From: Sandaracinaceae bacterium
Lineage (GTDB): Bacteria; Myxococcota_A; Polyangia; Polyangiales; Sandaracinaceae
Reading direction: 5' to 3'
DNA length: 64,000 bases
NCBI GenBank assembly: GCA_019637095.1
Contig: JAHBWG010000011.1
Span: forward strand, 1 to 64,000
In this document: one piece after another, positions 1-11,205 of the stretch
Layout: the number at the start of each line of letters is the position of its first letter
Position numbering within the stretch: the stretch's first letter is position 1
The notes under the pieces: model-generated
Databases searched by the model: none
Seen by the model: only the letters and a program-made list of their open reading frames with translations
Told to the model about the DNA's origin: nothing
Position numbers and translations under genes: made by a program

Positions 1-174
1 GCGGAGCGCGGCTCTCCCGTCGAGGAGCGCGCGCTCGCGATGCGCGCGACGCTCCTCGACGGCGCGGGCCGCCGCGACGAGGCGCTCACCGCGGCGCGCC
101 GCTACCTCGCGTCGTTCCCCGGCGGCGCGGCGCGGGGGCGCATGGAGGCGCTCCTCGACGAGCCCGCCCCGTGA
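1..174 (+). CDS. 3' end of a gene with a TPR-like tail (partial)
   Basis: Frame 1 is open from the first base of the window to a TGA at 172-174 and encodes 57 residues rich in Ala, Arg and Glu. The segment with 'GRRDEALTAARRYL' followed by 'FPGG' has the helix-turn-helix pattern of a tetratricopeptide unit. Such tails often end myxobacterial anti-sigma or FecR-linked proteins, but that assignment is inference. The start and most of the protein lie outside the window. Confidence 0.55.
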   Translation, partial: AERGSPVEERALAMRATLLDGAGRRDEALTAARRYLASFPGGAARGRMEALLDEPAP

Positions 175-222
175 GAGGTGGGTGAGGTTGATCGCCGAGC
201 CTCCCTCGTTCAGGTTGGCGCG

Positions 223-705
223 ATGCCGCTCGAGATCCGCGCGGGACAGGTGACGAGCCCGGACGTCGTGGCGCTGCTCCGCGACCACCTCGCGCTGATG
301 AACGCGCTGACGCCCCCCGAGAGCGTGCACGCGCTCGACCTCGCGGGGCTGTGCGCGCCGGACGTCTCGTTCTTCACCGCGTGGGAGGGCCAGGAGCTCG
401 TGGGCTGCGGCGCGCTGCGCGAGCTCGACGCGACCCACGCGGAGCTCAAGTCGATGCACACCGTCGCGAGGCAGCGCGGCCGCGGGGTCGGCAAGGCGAT
501 GCTCGACCACCTCCTCGCGCTCGCGCGCGCGCGCCGCTACGCGCGGGTGAGCCTCGAGACGGGCGCGCTCGCGGGCTTCGAAGCGGCGCGCGCGCTCTAC
601 GCGGGCGCGGGGTTCGTCGAGTGCGGTCCGTTCGGTGACTACGGCCCCGATCCGAACAGCTGCTTCATGACGCGCTCGCTCCGAGCGCGCGGGGAGGAGC
701 CTTGA
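223..705 (+). CDS. GNAT family N-acetyltransferase
   Basis: A 160-residue protein with the GNAT fold signature. The acetyl-CoA pyrophosphate-binding motif A appears as QRGRGVGKA (about residues 84-92), followed by a helix, a strand (RVSLETG) and the terminal ALYAGAGFVECGPFGDY segment seen in small GNATs. It should transfer an acetyl group from acetyl-CoA to an unknown amine in the cytoplasm. The ATG at 223 is preferred because family homology begins there; an in-frame GTG at 178 would add 15 non-conserved residues. Its stop overlaps the next gene's TTG start (702-705), so the two are probably translated together. Confidence 0.85.
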   Translation: MPLEIRAGQVTSPDVVALLRDHLALMNALTPPESVHALDLAGLCAPDVSFFTAWEGQELVGCGALRELDATHAELKSMHTVARQRGRGVGKAMLDHLLALARARRYARVSLETGALAGFEAARALYAGAGFVECGPFGDYGPDPNSCFMTRSLRARGEEP

Positions 706-1616
706 CGCCGCGCCCCGGAGCCCGCATCACGGCGCTCGTGCGGCTCGTGCCGAGCGGATGGATCGTCGCGTGCGCGCTCGCGAGCGGGTGCGTGCCGGGC
801 TTCGATCGGTTCGTGCTCGTCGACCCCGACGGCGCGGACGCGGGCCCCGGCGCGGACGCGGGCGTCGACGGCGGCGGCGGGTTCGACGGCGGCCCGAGCT
901 TCGACGGCGGCCCCGGGCCCGACGCCGGTCCCGGCCTCGACGCGGGCCCCGACGCCGGCGCACCGCGCGACGCGTCGACGCCGCCGTGCGAGAGCGCGCT
1001 GCTCGCGTGCGCGTCGAGCTGCGAGGCGTTGCTCGACGCGCTCTTCGCCGAGGCCGACTTCGCCGGCGACACGGGCGACTTCACCCTGCGCCCCGTCGAG
1101 GGCAGCGGCGCGCTCGAGGCCGGTCACCTCGTGCTCGGCGGCCCGCACACCTGGCTCATCTCGTCGCAGAGCTGGGCGTTCGGCAACGCCGCCGCGTGCG
1201 CGGAGGTCGAGCTCGCGTTCCCGAGCGCGGAGACCTCCAGCGGGTTCTTGTTCGGCCTGCGCGGCGGTGAGCACGGGACGTTGCTCCGCATGCGCCCCGC
1301 CGCGGGCCAGCTCCAGCTCGTCGCGTTCGAGCCCGACCTCACGCTCCTCGACGCCGCGCCGCTCGCGATCCCGACCGGCGGCGCCACCGCGCGCTACCAG
1401 GTGTTCTCGTACGTGAACGCCGACTACGCGCACGCGGAGGCGCGCCGGCTCGACGGCGACGGGATCGCCGCCGCGCACGGCGCGTACGGCGGCGCCGCGA
1501 TGGCGCTCGAGGTCGAGCTCTCGTTCGTCGGGCCCGGCGCCGCGCGCGCGCGCGTCGATCGGCTCGCCGTCGGGCGGCTCTCGCGCGCGGCCCGGGACGC
1601 GCTCGATCGCTGGTGA
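702..1616 (+). CDS. Lipoprotein with Asp/Gly-rich linker, function unknown
   Basis: A 304-residue protein starting at a TTG that overlaps the upstream stop and follows a good ribosome site (GGGGAGGAG). A signal peptide ends in lipobox LASGC with the lipidated Cys near residue 30. A low-complexity linker (about residues 44-90) of repeated DAG/DGG units follows. The C-terminal domain, about 200 residues, contains two short Cys pairs and a beta-rich pattern that could be a jelly-roll, but I recognise no family. It is likely an exported, membrane-tethered protein. No catalytic motif is visible. Confidence 0.7.
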   Translation: MTPRPGARITALVRLVPSGWIVACALASGCVPGFDRFVLVDPDGADAGPGADAGVDGGGGFDGGPSFDGGPGPDAGPGLDAGPDAGAPRDASTPPCESALLACASSCEALLDALFAEADFAGDTGDFTLRPVEGSGALEAGHLVLGGPHTWLISSQSWAFGNAAACAEVELAFPSAETSSGFLFGLRGGEHGTLLRMRPAAGQLQLVAFEPDLTLLDAAPLAIPTGGATARYQVFSYVNADYAHAEARRLDGDGIAAAHGAYGGAAMALEVELSFVGPGAARARVDRLAVGRLSRAARDALDRW

Positions 1617-1686
1617 GCCTGCGCTCGCTCGGCCACGGGGCGGCCTCGCGCAATCCCTGGAAGCTGCTACACCCTCCGGTCGGGCG

Positions 1687-3090
1687 ATGAGCGAGGGGAG
1701 ACGACGTCGTGGCGGCAAGCGCGGCGCGCGCGTGGGCGCGGGCTCGGTCGTCGGTGATCGCTATCGCGTCGTGTCGACGCTGGGCGAGGGCGGCATGGGG
1801 CAGGTGTTGCTCGTCGAGCACCTCGAGCTCCCCAAGCGCTTCGCGCTCAAGCTCATCCGCCCCGACCGCTGGGACGAGACGCTCGAGGCGCGCTTCCGCC
1901 GCGAGGCGCAGGCGCTCGCGCGGGTCACCACGCCGCGCGTCGCGCAGGTCACCGACTTCGGTGTCGACGAGGTGCTCGGCCCGTACTTCGTGATGGAGTA
2001 CGTCGAGGGCACGACCCTGTCGGACCTCCTGCGCGACGAGGGCACGCTCGAGCCGGGGCGCGCGCTCGAGATCGCGATCGGGCTCGCCGAGGCGCTGCGC
2101 GACGTGCACGCCGCAGGGATCGTGCACCGCGACGTGAAGCCGGGGAACGTCTCGGTCGGCGCCGGCCCCGTCGAGGTGCGCCTGATGGACTTCGGCCTCG
2201 CCGCGTCGGCGGAGCAGTACGCCGAGTCGCGGATCACGCAGAGCCGCGCGGTCGTCGGCTCGGTACCGTACATGGCGCCCGAGCAGTTCCACGGCGCGCC
2301 GCCGAGCGTGCAGATGGACCTGTGGGCGCTCGGCGTCGTGCTCTACGAGATGCTCTACGGGCGGCCGCCGTTCGACGCGGACTCGACCGCCGCGCTGATC
2401 CACCAGATCCTCACGCAGGAGCTGCCGCTCGCGCCGCGCGCCGCGCCCGCGCTCGAGCCGGTGTTCGCGCGCCTGCTCGCGAAGGAGCCGGAGGCGCGGG
2501 CGGCGAGCGCGGACGAGGCGATCGAGGTGCTCGAGGAGGCGCTCGCCGCGCCGCGTGCGCAGTGGGAGTCGGGCGCGAGCCGCGACACGGTCGAGGCCGC
2601 GCGCGTCGAGCCGAGCTCGGGCCCGAGCACCGATCCGGTGCCGACGCCGCCGCCGATGGCGCGGCCGTGGGTCGCCGTGCTCGCGGGCGCGGCGCTGTTG
2701 ATCGCCGGCGTGGGCGCGCTCGGCTGGAAGCTCGCGCACCCGCCCGAGGTGGTCGCGGTGCCCGTCGAGCGCGCCGCGGCGCCGCCGCAGGCGCGGGTGA
2801 TCGCGCCGGCGAGCGAGCGCGAGGGCGGTGCGGACCGCGAGGACGTGACGGGCGAGAGCGCGCCGGACGAGCCGAGCGCGGCGCAGGGCGCGGAGGCCGG
2901 CGACGCGGCGCGCGCCGCGGTCGCAGAGCCCGCGCCGCGCGTGATCCCGCGATCGGGTCGCGGGCGCGGGCGCGCGGCGGCGAGCGACGAGCCGCCCGCG
3001 CAGGACGACGTGCGCGCGCCGAGCCCGGCGGGCGAGCGACGAGGAGGCGGAGCGTGGACGGGCGGGATCATCGAGTCGCCGTTGGACTGA
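1687..3090 (+). CDS. Membrane-anchored Ser/Thr protein kinase
   Basis: A 467-residue Hanks-type kinase. The glycine loop is GEGGMG (33-38), the ATP lysine is K55 in ALK, the catalytic loop HRDVKPGN starts at 147, DFG is at 168-170 and APE at 197-199, so all key residues are present. One transmembrane helix (about 328-349) follows the kinase domain. The C-terminal 115 residues form a charged Ala/Glu/Arg-rich extracytoplasmic tail without a recognisable sensor. The next gene starts inside its 3' end (37-bp overlap) and encodes an exported TPR protein, which may be the kinase's periplasmic partner. Confidence 0.93.
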   Translation: MSEGRRRRGGKRGARVGAGSVVGDRYRVVSTLGEGGMGQVLLVEHLELPKRFALKLIRPDRWDETLEARFRREAQALARVTTPRVAQVTDFGVDEVLGPYFVMEYVEGTTLSDLLRDEGTLEPGRALEIAIGLAEALRDVHAAGIVHRDVKPGNVSVGAGPVEVRLMDFGLAASAEQYAESRITQSRAVVGSVPYMAPEQFHGAPPSVQMDLWALGVVLYEMLYGRPPFDADSTAALIHQILTQELPLAPRAAPALEPVFARLLAKEPEARAASADEAIEVLEEALAAPRAQWESGASRDTVEAARVEPSSGPSTDPVPTPPPMARPWVAVLAGAALLIAGVGALGWKLAHPPEVVAVPVERAAAPPQARVIAPASEREGGADREDVTGESAPDEPSAAQGAEAGDAARAAVAEPAPRVIPRSGRGRGRAAASDEPPAQDDVRAPSPAGERRGGGAWTGGIIESPLD

Positions 3091-3842
3091 TCGCGTGCTT
3101 GCTCGCCGCCGCGCCCGCGGCCGCGCAAGACGAGGTCGCGCCGCCGGACGGCTCGACCGTCCTCTTCCGCGAGGGCGTCGCGCACCTGCGCGAGGGCCGG
3201 CACGCGCAAGCGGTGGAGGCCTTCCGCGGCTCGTACCGGCTCGTCCCGCGCGTCACCACGATGTGCAACCTCGCGCTCGCGTACGACGGCTGGGGCGCGG
3301 AGCACCGCGACTCCGCGCTGCGCGCTTATCGCACCTGCGCGGCCGAGGACGAGAGCGGCCGCTTCCGCGCGCACGCGCTCGACCGGGTGACCGCGATCGA
3401 GCGCGAGCTCGCGCTCGAGGGGGGGCGAGAGCTCCCGCCCGAGGAGCCGCGCGAGGACCCACGCACCGACGGCTCGGCCGAGATCGCGCCGCCGCCGCGC
3501 ACCTCCCCGGATCACGCGCTGCTCTTCGCGGGGCTCGGCGTCGCCGGCGGCGCCGCGATCGCGCTCGGCGCGGGCATCGGGCTCGCGCTCGACGCGCAGG
3601 CGCGCGCCGACGCGCTCGACGCGGCCGCCCCCGATGGGCGCATCGCGCGCGGCAGCCCCGAGGCGCGCCAGCTCGACGACGCCCGCGCGCTCGCCGACGG
3701 CGCCACGGCCGCCTACGTGATCGCGGGCGTGCTCGCCGCCGCCTCCGCCGCGCTCGTGATCGCCGACGTCGTGGTGACGAGCGGCGACGCGGCCCCCGTC
3801 GCGCTGCGCGTCACCCCGCTCGGGGTGTCCGGCGCCTTCTGA
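3054..3842 (+). CDS. Exported TPR protein with C-terminal membrane helices
   Basis: A 262-residue protein. The GTG at 3054 is chosen because GAGGAGG lies just upstream and a clean signal peptide follows (GLIACLLAAAPAAAQ, cleavage after AAA). Residues about 35-115 form TPR helices with the typical 'NLALAYDGWG' pattern. Two hydrophobic stretches (LLFAGLGVAGGAAIALGAG and AAYVIAGVLAAASAALVIA) follow near the C-terminus. The gene overlaps the upstream kinase by 37 bp and is very probably co-translated. The role is unknown; TPR partners of myxobacterial kinases are common. Confidence 0.75.
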   Translation: MDGRDHRVAVGLIACLLAAAPAAAQDEVAPPDGSTVLFREGVAHLREGRHAQAVEAFRGSYRLVPRVTTMCNLALAYDGWGAEHRDSALRAYRTCAAEDESGRFRAHALDRVTAIERELALEGGRELPPEEPREDPRTDGSAEIAPPPRTSPDHALLFAGLGVAGGAAIALGAGIGLALDAQARADALDAAAPDGRIARGSPEARQLDDARALADGATAAYVIAGVLAAASAALVIADVVVTSGDAAPVALRVTPLGVSGAF

Positions 3843-4012
3843 GTCTCCGGAGGGGTGGGCCCCCTCGGCCAACGGCCATCGCTGCGCGATGGCCTGGCCT
3901 CGAATGGCGCCGTCCGCCGCGTGCGCGCTCGACGGGCTTCGAGCCCCGTGCGCTCCGCTGTCGGGCGCGGATCGCCGCGCACGGCTCCTCGCCGCCGTGG
4001 GATAATGCGCGC

Positions 4013-7853
<3,841 letters not shown>

Positions 7854-7861
<8 letters not shown>

Positions 7862-8243
7862 ACGCGTCGAGGCGGAGCAGGCCGTCCTCGGGGAGCTCGT
7901 AGTAGTCGCCCTTGCTCGCGACGAAGATGTGCGCCTTCGACGTCAGGCCGCTCGGGGCGTCGAACACGCCGGCACAGATCGCGATGTGCGTGTCGCCGTC
8001 CTCGTCCCACAAGAGGCTCGAGCCGCACTCGGCGCAGAACCCGCGGCGCACCTTCGGGTTGAGCGTGAACCACGCGAGCCCGCGCTCCTCCACGAGCCGG
8101 AACGTGGAGCGCTCGACGGCGGCGTACGCGCCTACGTGGCCGTGCCAGCGCCGGCACTTCGAGCAGTGGCAGTAGGTCACCTTCGTCGGCTCTCCGGTGG
8201 TCTCGAAGCGCACCGCGCCGCAGCAGCATCCGCCCGTCCTCAT
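7854..8243 (-). CDS. GFA family (glutathione-dependent formaldehyde-activating-like) zinc protein
   Basis: A 129-residue protein with the zinc-binding cysteines of the GFA/CENP-V fold: CCCG near the N-terminus, CHCSKC (about 25-30) and CAEC (about 71-74), separated by the usual beta-rich spacing. Members are annotated as formaldehyde-activating enzymes, but most small ones have no proven activity. The ATG at 8243 is chosen over a GTG at 8258 because family homology starts at MRTGGC. The gene runs convergently into the large kinase, overlapping it by 8 bp. Confidence 0.85.
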
Positions 8244-8309
8244 CGCGCTCGTATACACGCGGGCGAGGCTACCCGTCGACGGCCCGCCGACAGACCTCCA
8301 CTTCAGCAG

Positions 8310-8330
8310 ATCGAAAGTTGAACTTTCGAT
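8310..8330. promoter_or_regulatory. Perfect 9-bp palindrome upstream of the DUF4143 ATPase gene
   Basis: ATCGAAAGT - TGA - ACTTTCGAT is a perfect inverted repeat with a 3-nt spacer. A further half-site, CGAAAGT, sits at 8334-8340, exactly 22 bp (two helical turns) from the left arm. The region is much more A/T-rich than its surroundings. The arrangement looks like an operator for a dimeric repressor, close enough to the gene to block initiation. The regulator is unknown. Confidence 0.55.
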
Positions 8331-8353
8331 TCGCGAAAGTCAGACTGGCGTGC

Positions 8354-9574
8354 GTGCTCCTCGAGCGAACGCTCTCGGGCGCGCTCCGACGCGCGGTGGC
8401 TGGCCTTCCGGCGGTGCTGGTCACCGGACCTCGCCAGTCGGGCAAGACCACGCTGTTGCGCTCGATGTTCGGCGCGTCGCATCGCTACGTCTCGCTGGAG
8501 GCGCCGCACGTTCGCGAGCGCGCGATCGCGGATCCCGTCGGGTTTCTCGCGGACCACCCGGCGCCGGCGATCTTCGACGAGATCCAGCACGCCCCGCAGC
8601 TCCTCTCCTACCTCCAGATCGAGATCGACGAGGACCGACGCCCTGGGAGGTGGCTCCTCTCGGGCTCGCAGAGCTTCCCGCTCCTTCAGGGGACGAGCGA
8701 GACGCTCGCCGGCCGCGTCGCGATCCTCACGCTCTTGCCACTCTCGCGGAGCGAGATCGAGGGCCGCGCGGGATCGAGCGACTCGCCGGAGACGGTCTTC
8801 GCAGAGCTCGTCGCGGCCGAGCCTCGGGCCCCGGTCCGGGCCGACGTCGCCTCCTGGATCTTGCGCGGCGGCTATCCGCAGCTCTGGGCTCAGCCGGACG
8901 CCGACCGCGACCTCTGGCTCGCGAGCTACGTCCAGACTTACCTCGAGCGCGACGTGCGCTCGGTCCTCGCCGTGAAGGACCTCGGCAGCTTTCAAGCCTT
9001 CTTGCGCCTCGCGGCCGCCCGCACCGGGCAGATCCTCAACCTCGCCGACCTCGCTCGGGACGCGGGCGTCTCGCCCCCCACGATCCGCCAGTGGCTGAAC
9101 GTGCTGGAGGCCAGCCATCAAGTCTTCTTGCTGCGCCCCTACTACGAGAACTTCGGCAAGCGCGTCATCAAGGCGCCGAAGCTCTACTGGCTGGACACGG
9201 GGCTCGTCTCGTTCCTGCTCGGCCTCAAGGACGCGGACGCGGCGCTGACCGGCCCGATGACGGGCGCGCTCTTCGAGACGGCCGTCATCGCCGAGCTCGC
9301 CAAGGTCTTCCTCCATCGCGGCCAGCCGCCGCCGCTCTGGTACGTCCGAACGCGAGACGGCTGGGAGATCGACGTCCTGGTCGAGCTCGGCGGTCGGCTG
9401 CACCCGATCGAGATCAAGGCCACCGCCACGCCACGCCCCGGCCACGCCGACACGCTGACCCGGTGGCGCGCGCTGGCCGGCGAACGCGCCGGCGGCGGCT
9501 TGCTGATCTGTCGAGCGAGCACCGCGTCCGCGCTGGTGCCCGGCGTGCGGGCGCTCCCGTGGGATCGCCTGTGA
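8354..9574 (+). CDS. AAA_14 / DUF4143 ATP-binding protein
   Basis: A 406-residue protein of the widespread 'ATP-binding protein with DUF4143' family. Walker A is GPRQSGKT (25-32), Walker B is IFDE (73-76) with sensor 'LLSGSQSF'. A winged-helix-like middle segment follows, and a C-terminal DUF4143 part carries the PD-(D/E)xK-like pattern EIDVLVE...PIEIKA. The GTG at 8354 gives the family-typical start MLLERTLSGALRRA; a TTG at 8318 would lie inside the palindrome. The cellular role of the family is not established, and these genes are often accessory. It stands alone between two A/T-rich palindromic regions, which fits recent acquisition. Confidence 0.88.
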   Translation: MLLERTLSGALRRAVAGLPAVLVTGPRQSGKTTLLRSMFGASHRYVSLEAPHVRERAIADPVGFLADHPAPAIFDEIQHAPQLLSYLQIEIDEDRRPGRWLLSGSQSFPLLQGTSETLAGRVAILTLLPLSRSEIEGRAGSSDSPETVFAELVAAEPRAPVRADVASWILRGGYPQLWAQPDADRDLWLASYVQTYLERDVRSVLAVKDLGSFQAFLRLAAARTGQILNLADLARDAGVSPPTIRQWLNVLEASHQVFLLRPYYENFGKRVIKAPKLYWLDTGLVSFLLGLKDADAALTGPMTGALFETAVIAELAKVFLHRGQPPPLWYVRTRDGWEIDVLVELGGRLHPIEIKATATPRPGHADTLTRWRALAGERAGGGLLICRASTASALVPGVRALPWDRL

Positions 9575-9613
9575 CCGCGGCTCGGGTCGCGTTCGTTCAG
9601 GCCGAGCGCCGGC

Positions 9614-9640
9614 TTGCGTTTGGTTATGGTACTCGATAAT
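9614..9640 (+). promoter_or_regulatory. Candidate sigma-70-type promoter of the VOC-ArsR-SRPBCC operon
   Basis: TTGCGT (9614-9619) and GATAAT (9635-9640) are separated by 15 bp in a strikingly A/T-rich stretch, just upstream of an inverted repeat and the first gene of a three-gene operon. The spacer is shorter than the ideal 17 bp, so strength is uncertain. Confidence 0.4.
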
Positions 9641-9651
9641 CTTTTTCCGAA

Positions 9652-9669
9652 TCGACAACTATTTGTCGA
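9652..9669. promoter_or_regulatory. Inverted-repeat operator candidate (ArsR-type)
   Basis: TCGACAA - CTAT - TTGTCGA is a perfect 7-bp inverted repeat with a 4-bp centre. It lies between the candidate -10 box and the ribosome site (GAGAAAGGA) of the VOC gene. The second gene of the operon encodes an ArsR-type repressor; family members bind such A/T-centred dyads near the transcription start, so autoregulation is the simplest reading. Confidence 0.55.
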
Positions 9670-9688
9670 ACGAGAAAGGACCGTGACC

Positions 9689-10147
9689 ATGAAGCCGACG
9701 CCGCCCGAGTGGCCCCGCATCTCCTCCGCGCTCTACTACGACGACGCGCGCGCCGCGATCGATTGGCTCGTCCGCGCGTTCGGGTTCGAGGTGAAGCTGA
9801 TCGTCGAGGGGGACGGCGGCCGGATCGAGCACTCCGAGCTCACGTTCGGCGAGGGCCTCGTCATGGTGGGCGAGGCGCGGCCGGACAAGCTCGAGAAGAT
9901 GCCGTACGCGCGCAGCCCCTCGCAGGTCGGCGGCGGCAACACGCAGAACATGATGGTCTACGTCGACGACGCCGAGGCGCACCTCGCGCGCGCGAAGGAG
10001 GCGGGCGCGACGATCGTGCAGCCCCTCGACACGCAGGACTACGGCGACGATCACTGGGCGGACCGCGGGTACTCCTGCCGCGACCTCGGGGGGCACCACT
10101 GGTGGTTCTGCGAGCGGCTGCGCACGAAGGGGCACCCCGCCGCGTGA
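9689..10147 (+). CDS. VOC (glyoxalase/bleomycin resistance) family protein
   Basis: A 152-residue protein with the paired beta-alpha-beta-beta-beta modules of the vicinal oxygen chelate fold. The N-terminal part 'YYDDARAAIDWLVRAFGFEV' and the C-terminal 'DLGGHHWWFCE' are typical of the PhnB-like/'glyoxalase superfamily' group found beside ArsR and AHSA1 genes. The ATG at 9689 follows a clear ribosome site. First gene of an operon with an ArsR regulator (GTGA overlap) and an SRPBCC protein. Such proteins may bind or modify a small toxic compound; the substrate is unknown. Confidence 0.87.
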   Translation: MKPTPPEWPRISSALYYDDARAAIDWLVRAFGFEVKLIVEGDGGRIEHSELTFGEGLVMVGEARPDKLEKMPYARSPSQVGGGNTQNMMVYVDDAEAHLARAKEAGATIVQPLDTQDYGDDHWADRGYSCRDLGGHHWWFCERLRTKGHPAA

Positions 10148-10494
10148 GCGGGCTCGACCTCACGCTCGCGGCGCTCGCCGACCCCGTGCGGCGGCACGCC
10201 ATCGAGCTCCTGCGGCGGGAGCCGCGGCCGGCGGGCGAGCTCGCGAGCGCGCTCGGCCTGCGTCCGCCGGCGATGAGCCGGCACCTGCGCATCTTGCGCC
10301 AGGCGAGCCTCGTCGAGGAGGAACGTCGCGACGACGACGCGCGGGTGCGCGTCTACCGGCTGCGCCGCGAGCGCTTCGACGAGCTGCGCGCGTGGGTGGA
10401 GGAGGTCGAGGCCTTCTGGGCGGACCAGCTCGATGCGTTCAAGGAGCACGCCGAGCGCACGCGCGGGGCGCCGCGCGCGCGAGGGAAGCGGTGA
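10144..10494 (+). CDS. ArsR/SmtB-family HTH transcriptional regulator
   Basis: A 116-residue winged-helix protein. 'LADPVRRHAIELL' is the family's first helix, the recognition HTH spans about 30-57 (AGELASALGL...MSRHLRILRQASLV), and the wing contains RRDDDARVRVYRL. The metal-binding ELCVCDL motif is absent, so this is the non-metal subgroup that usually controls adjacent VOC and AHSA1/SRPBCC genes. It starts at GTG 10144, overlapping the VOC stop, and its own stop overlaps the next start. It probably represses the operon from the dyad at 9652-9669. Confidence 0.9.
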   Translation: MSGLDLTLAALADPVRRHAIELLRREPRPAGELASALGLRPPAMSRHLRILRQASLVEEERRDDDARVRVYRLRRERFDELRAWVEEVEAFWADQLDAFKEHAERTRGAPRARGKR

Positions 10495-11006
10495 GCGCGT
10501 CGGGCGACGCGGCGGGCGCGACGGTGTTCGTCGCGGTGAGCGTCGAGGACGCCTTCGCCGTGTTCACCGAGGAGATCGATCTCTGGTGGCGGCACGGCAG
10601 GAAGTACCGCATCGGCGGTCGGCACCCGGGGCGGCTCGTGCTCACCGGCGGCCCCGACGGCCGGCTCTTCGAGAGCGTCGAGCTGCCGAGCGGTCCGCGC
10701 ACGTTCGAGGTCGGGCGCGTCACGCGGTGGGAACCGCCGCACCGCTTCGAGATGGAGTGGCGCGGCGTGAACTTCGCCGAGCACGAGACGACGTTCGTCG
10801 AGGTGGCGTTCGTCCCCTCGGGGCGCGGCGCGCTCGTCACCGTGCGGCACCGCGGCTGGAGCGCGATTCGCGACGATCACCCCGCGCGACACGGGCTCAC
10901 CGGGAGCGCGTTCTGCCGTGACCTCGGCCTGTGGTGGGGCGGCCTCCTGCGCGCGCTCGGCGAGCACGTCGCGACCCGCGGCGCCGGGGCGGGCTCGGCG
11001 CCATGA
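10491..11006 (+). CDS. SRPBCC (AHSA1/START-like) domain protein
   Basis: A 171-residue protein with the SRPBCC hydrophobic-cavity fold pattern: 'VSVEDAFAVFTEEIDLWW', GRLFESVE, WEPPHRFEMEW, then a long C-terminal helix. The GTG at 10491 overlaps the ArsR stop (GTGA). ArsR-AHSA1 pairs are a recurring bacterial module; the SRPBCC protein probably binds a small hydrophobic ligand, but its identity cannot be read here. Confidence 0.82.
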   Translation: MSASGDAAGATVFVAVSVEDAFAVFTEEIDLWWRHGRKYRIGGRHPGRLVLTGGPDGRLFESVELPSGPRTFEVGRVTRWEPPHRFEMEWRGVNFAEHETTFVEVAFVPSGRGALVTVRHRGWSAIRDDHPARHGLTGSAFCRDLGLWWGGLLRALGEHVATRGAGAGSAP

Positions 11007-11033
11007 CCCGCCCGCTCACCGCCGCCGCCGAGC

Positions 11034-11162
11034 GCGTTCGTCGACGAGGCGCTCGACGCGCTGCGAGCGAGCGGTGAGCTGGTCGCCGGCTTCGCGCTCG
11101 ACGTGGGGCTCCTCGACGACGGGCGGCCTCGGCCGCTACTCGGACGCGCGCGGACCCGATGA
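11034..11162 (+). pseudogene. Remnant of an ATP-grasp (DUF4343-like) gene
   Basis: A 42-residue open stretch with no start, ending at TGA 11160. It reads FVDEALDALRASGELVAGFA then LDVGLLDDG, which matches the C-terminal active-site region I associate with DUF4343 ATP-grasp proteins. The expected following residues (GLGRYSD) continue in another frame, so at least one frameshift is present. Only this fragment remains between the SRPBCC gene and the next membrane protein. Confidence 0.35.
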
Positions 11163-11205
11163 TCCTTCGCTGGAACCTCGCCGCGCTCGCGTGGTCCATC
11201 CGTGC

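Noticed and set aside
639-1718. Long minus-strand and other-frame ORFs across nearly every gene, many over 300 codons
   Set aside because: They are Arg/Ala/Gly-rich, show no domain pattern and mirror the G/C bias of the true genes on the other strand.
3843-4012. Extension of the large kinase upstream to 3095
   Set aside because: The frame is open but reads only Arg-rich shadow of the TPR gene; the kinase fold starts cleanly at GTG 4013.
11003-11077. Short ORF starting at the ATGA overlap after the SRPBCC gene
   Set aside because: It stops after about two dozen codons and has no match; the ATP-grasp-like sequence is in another frame.
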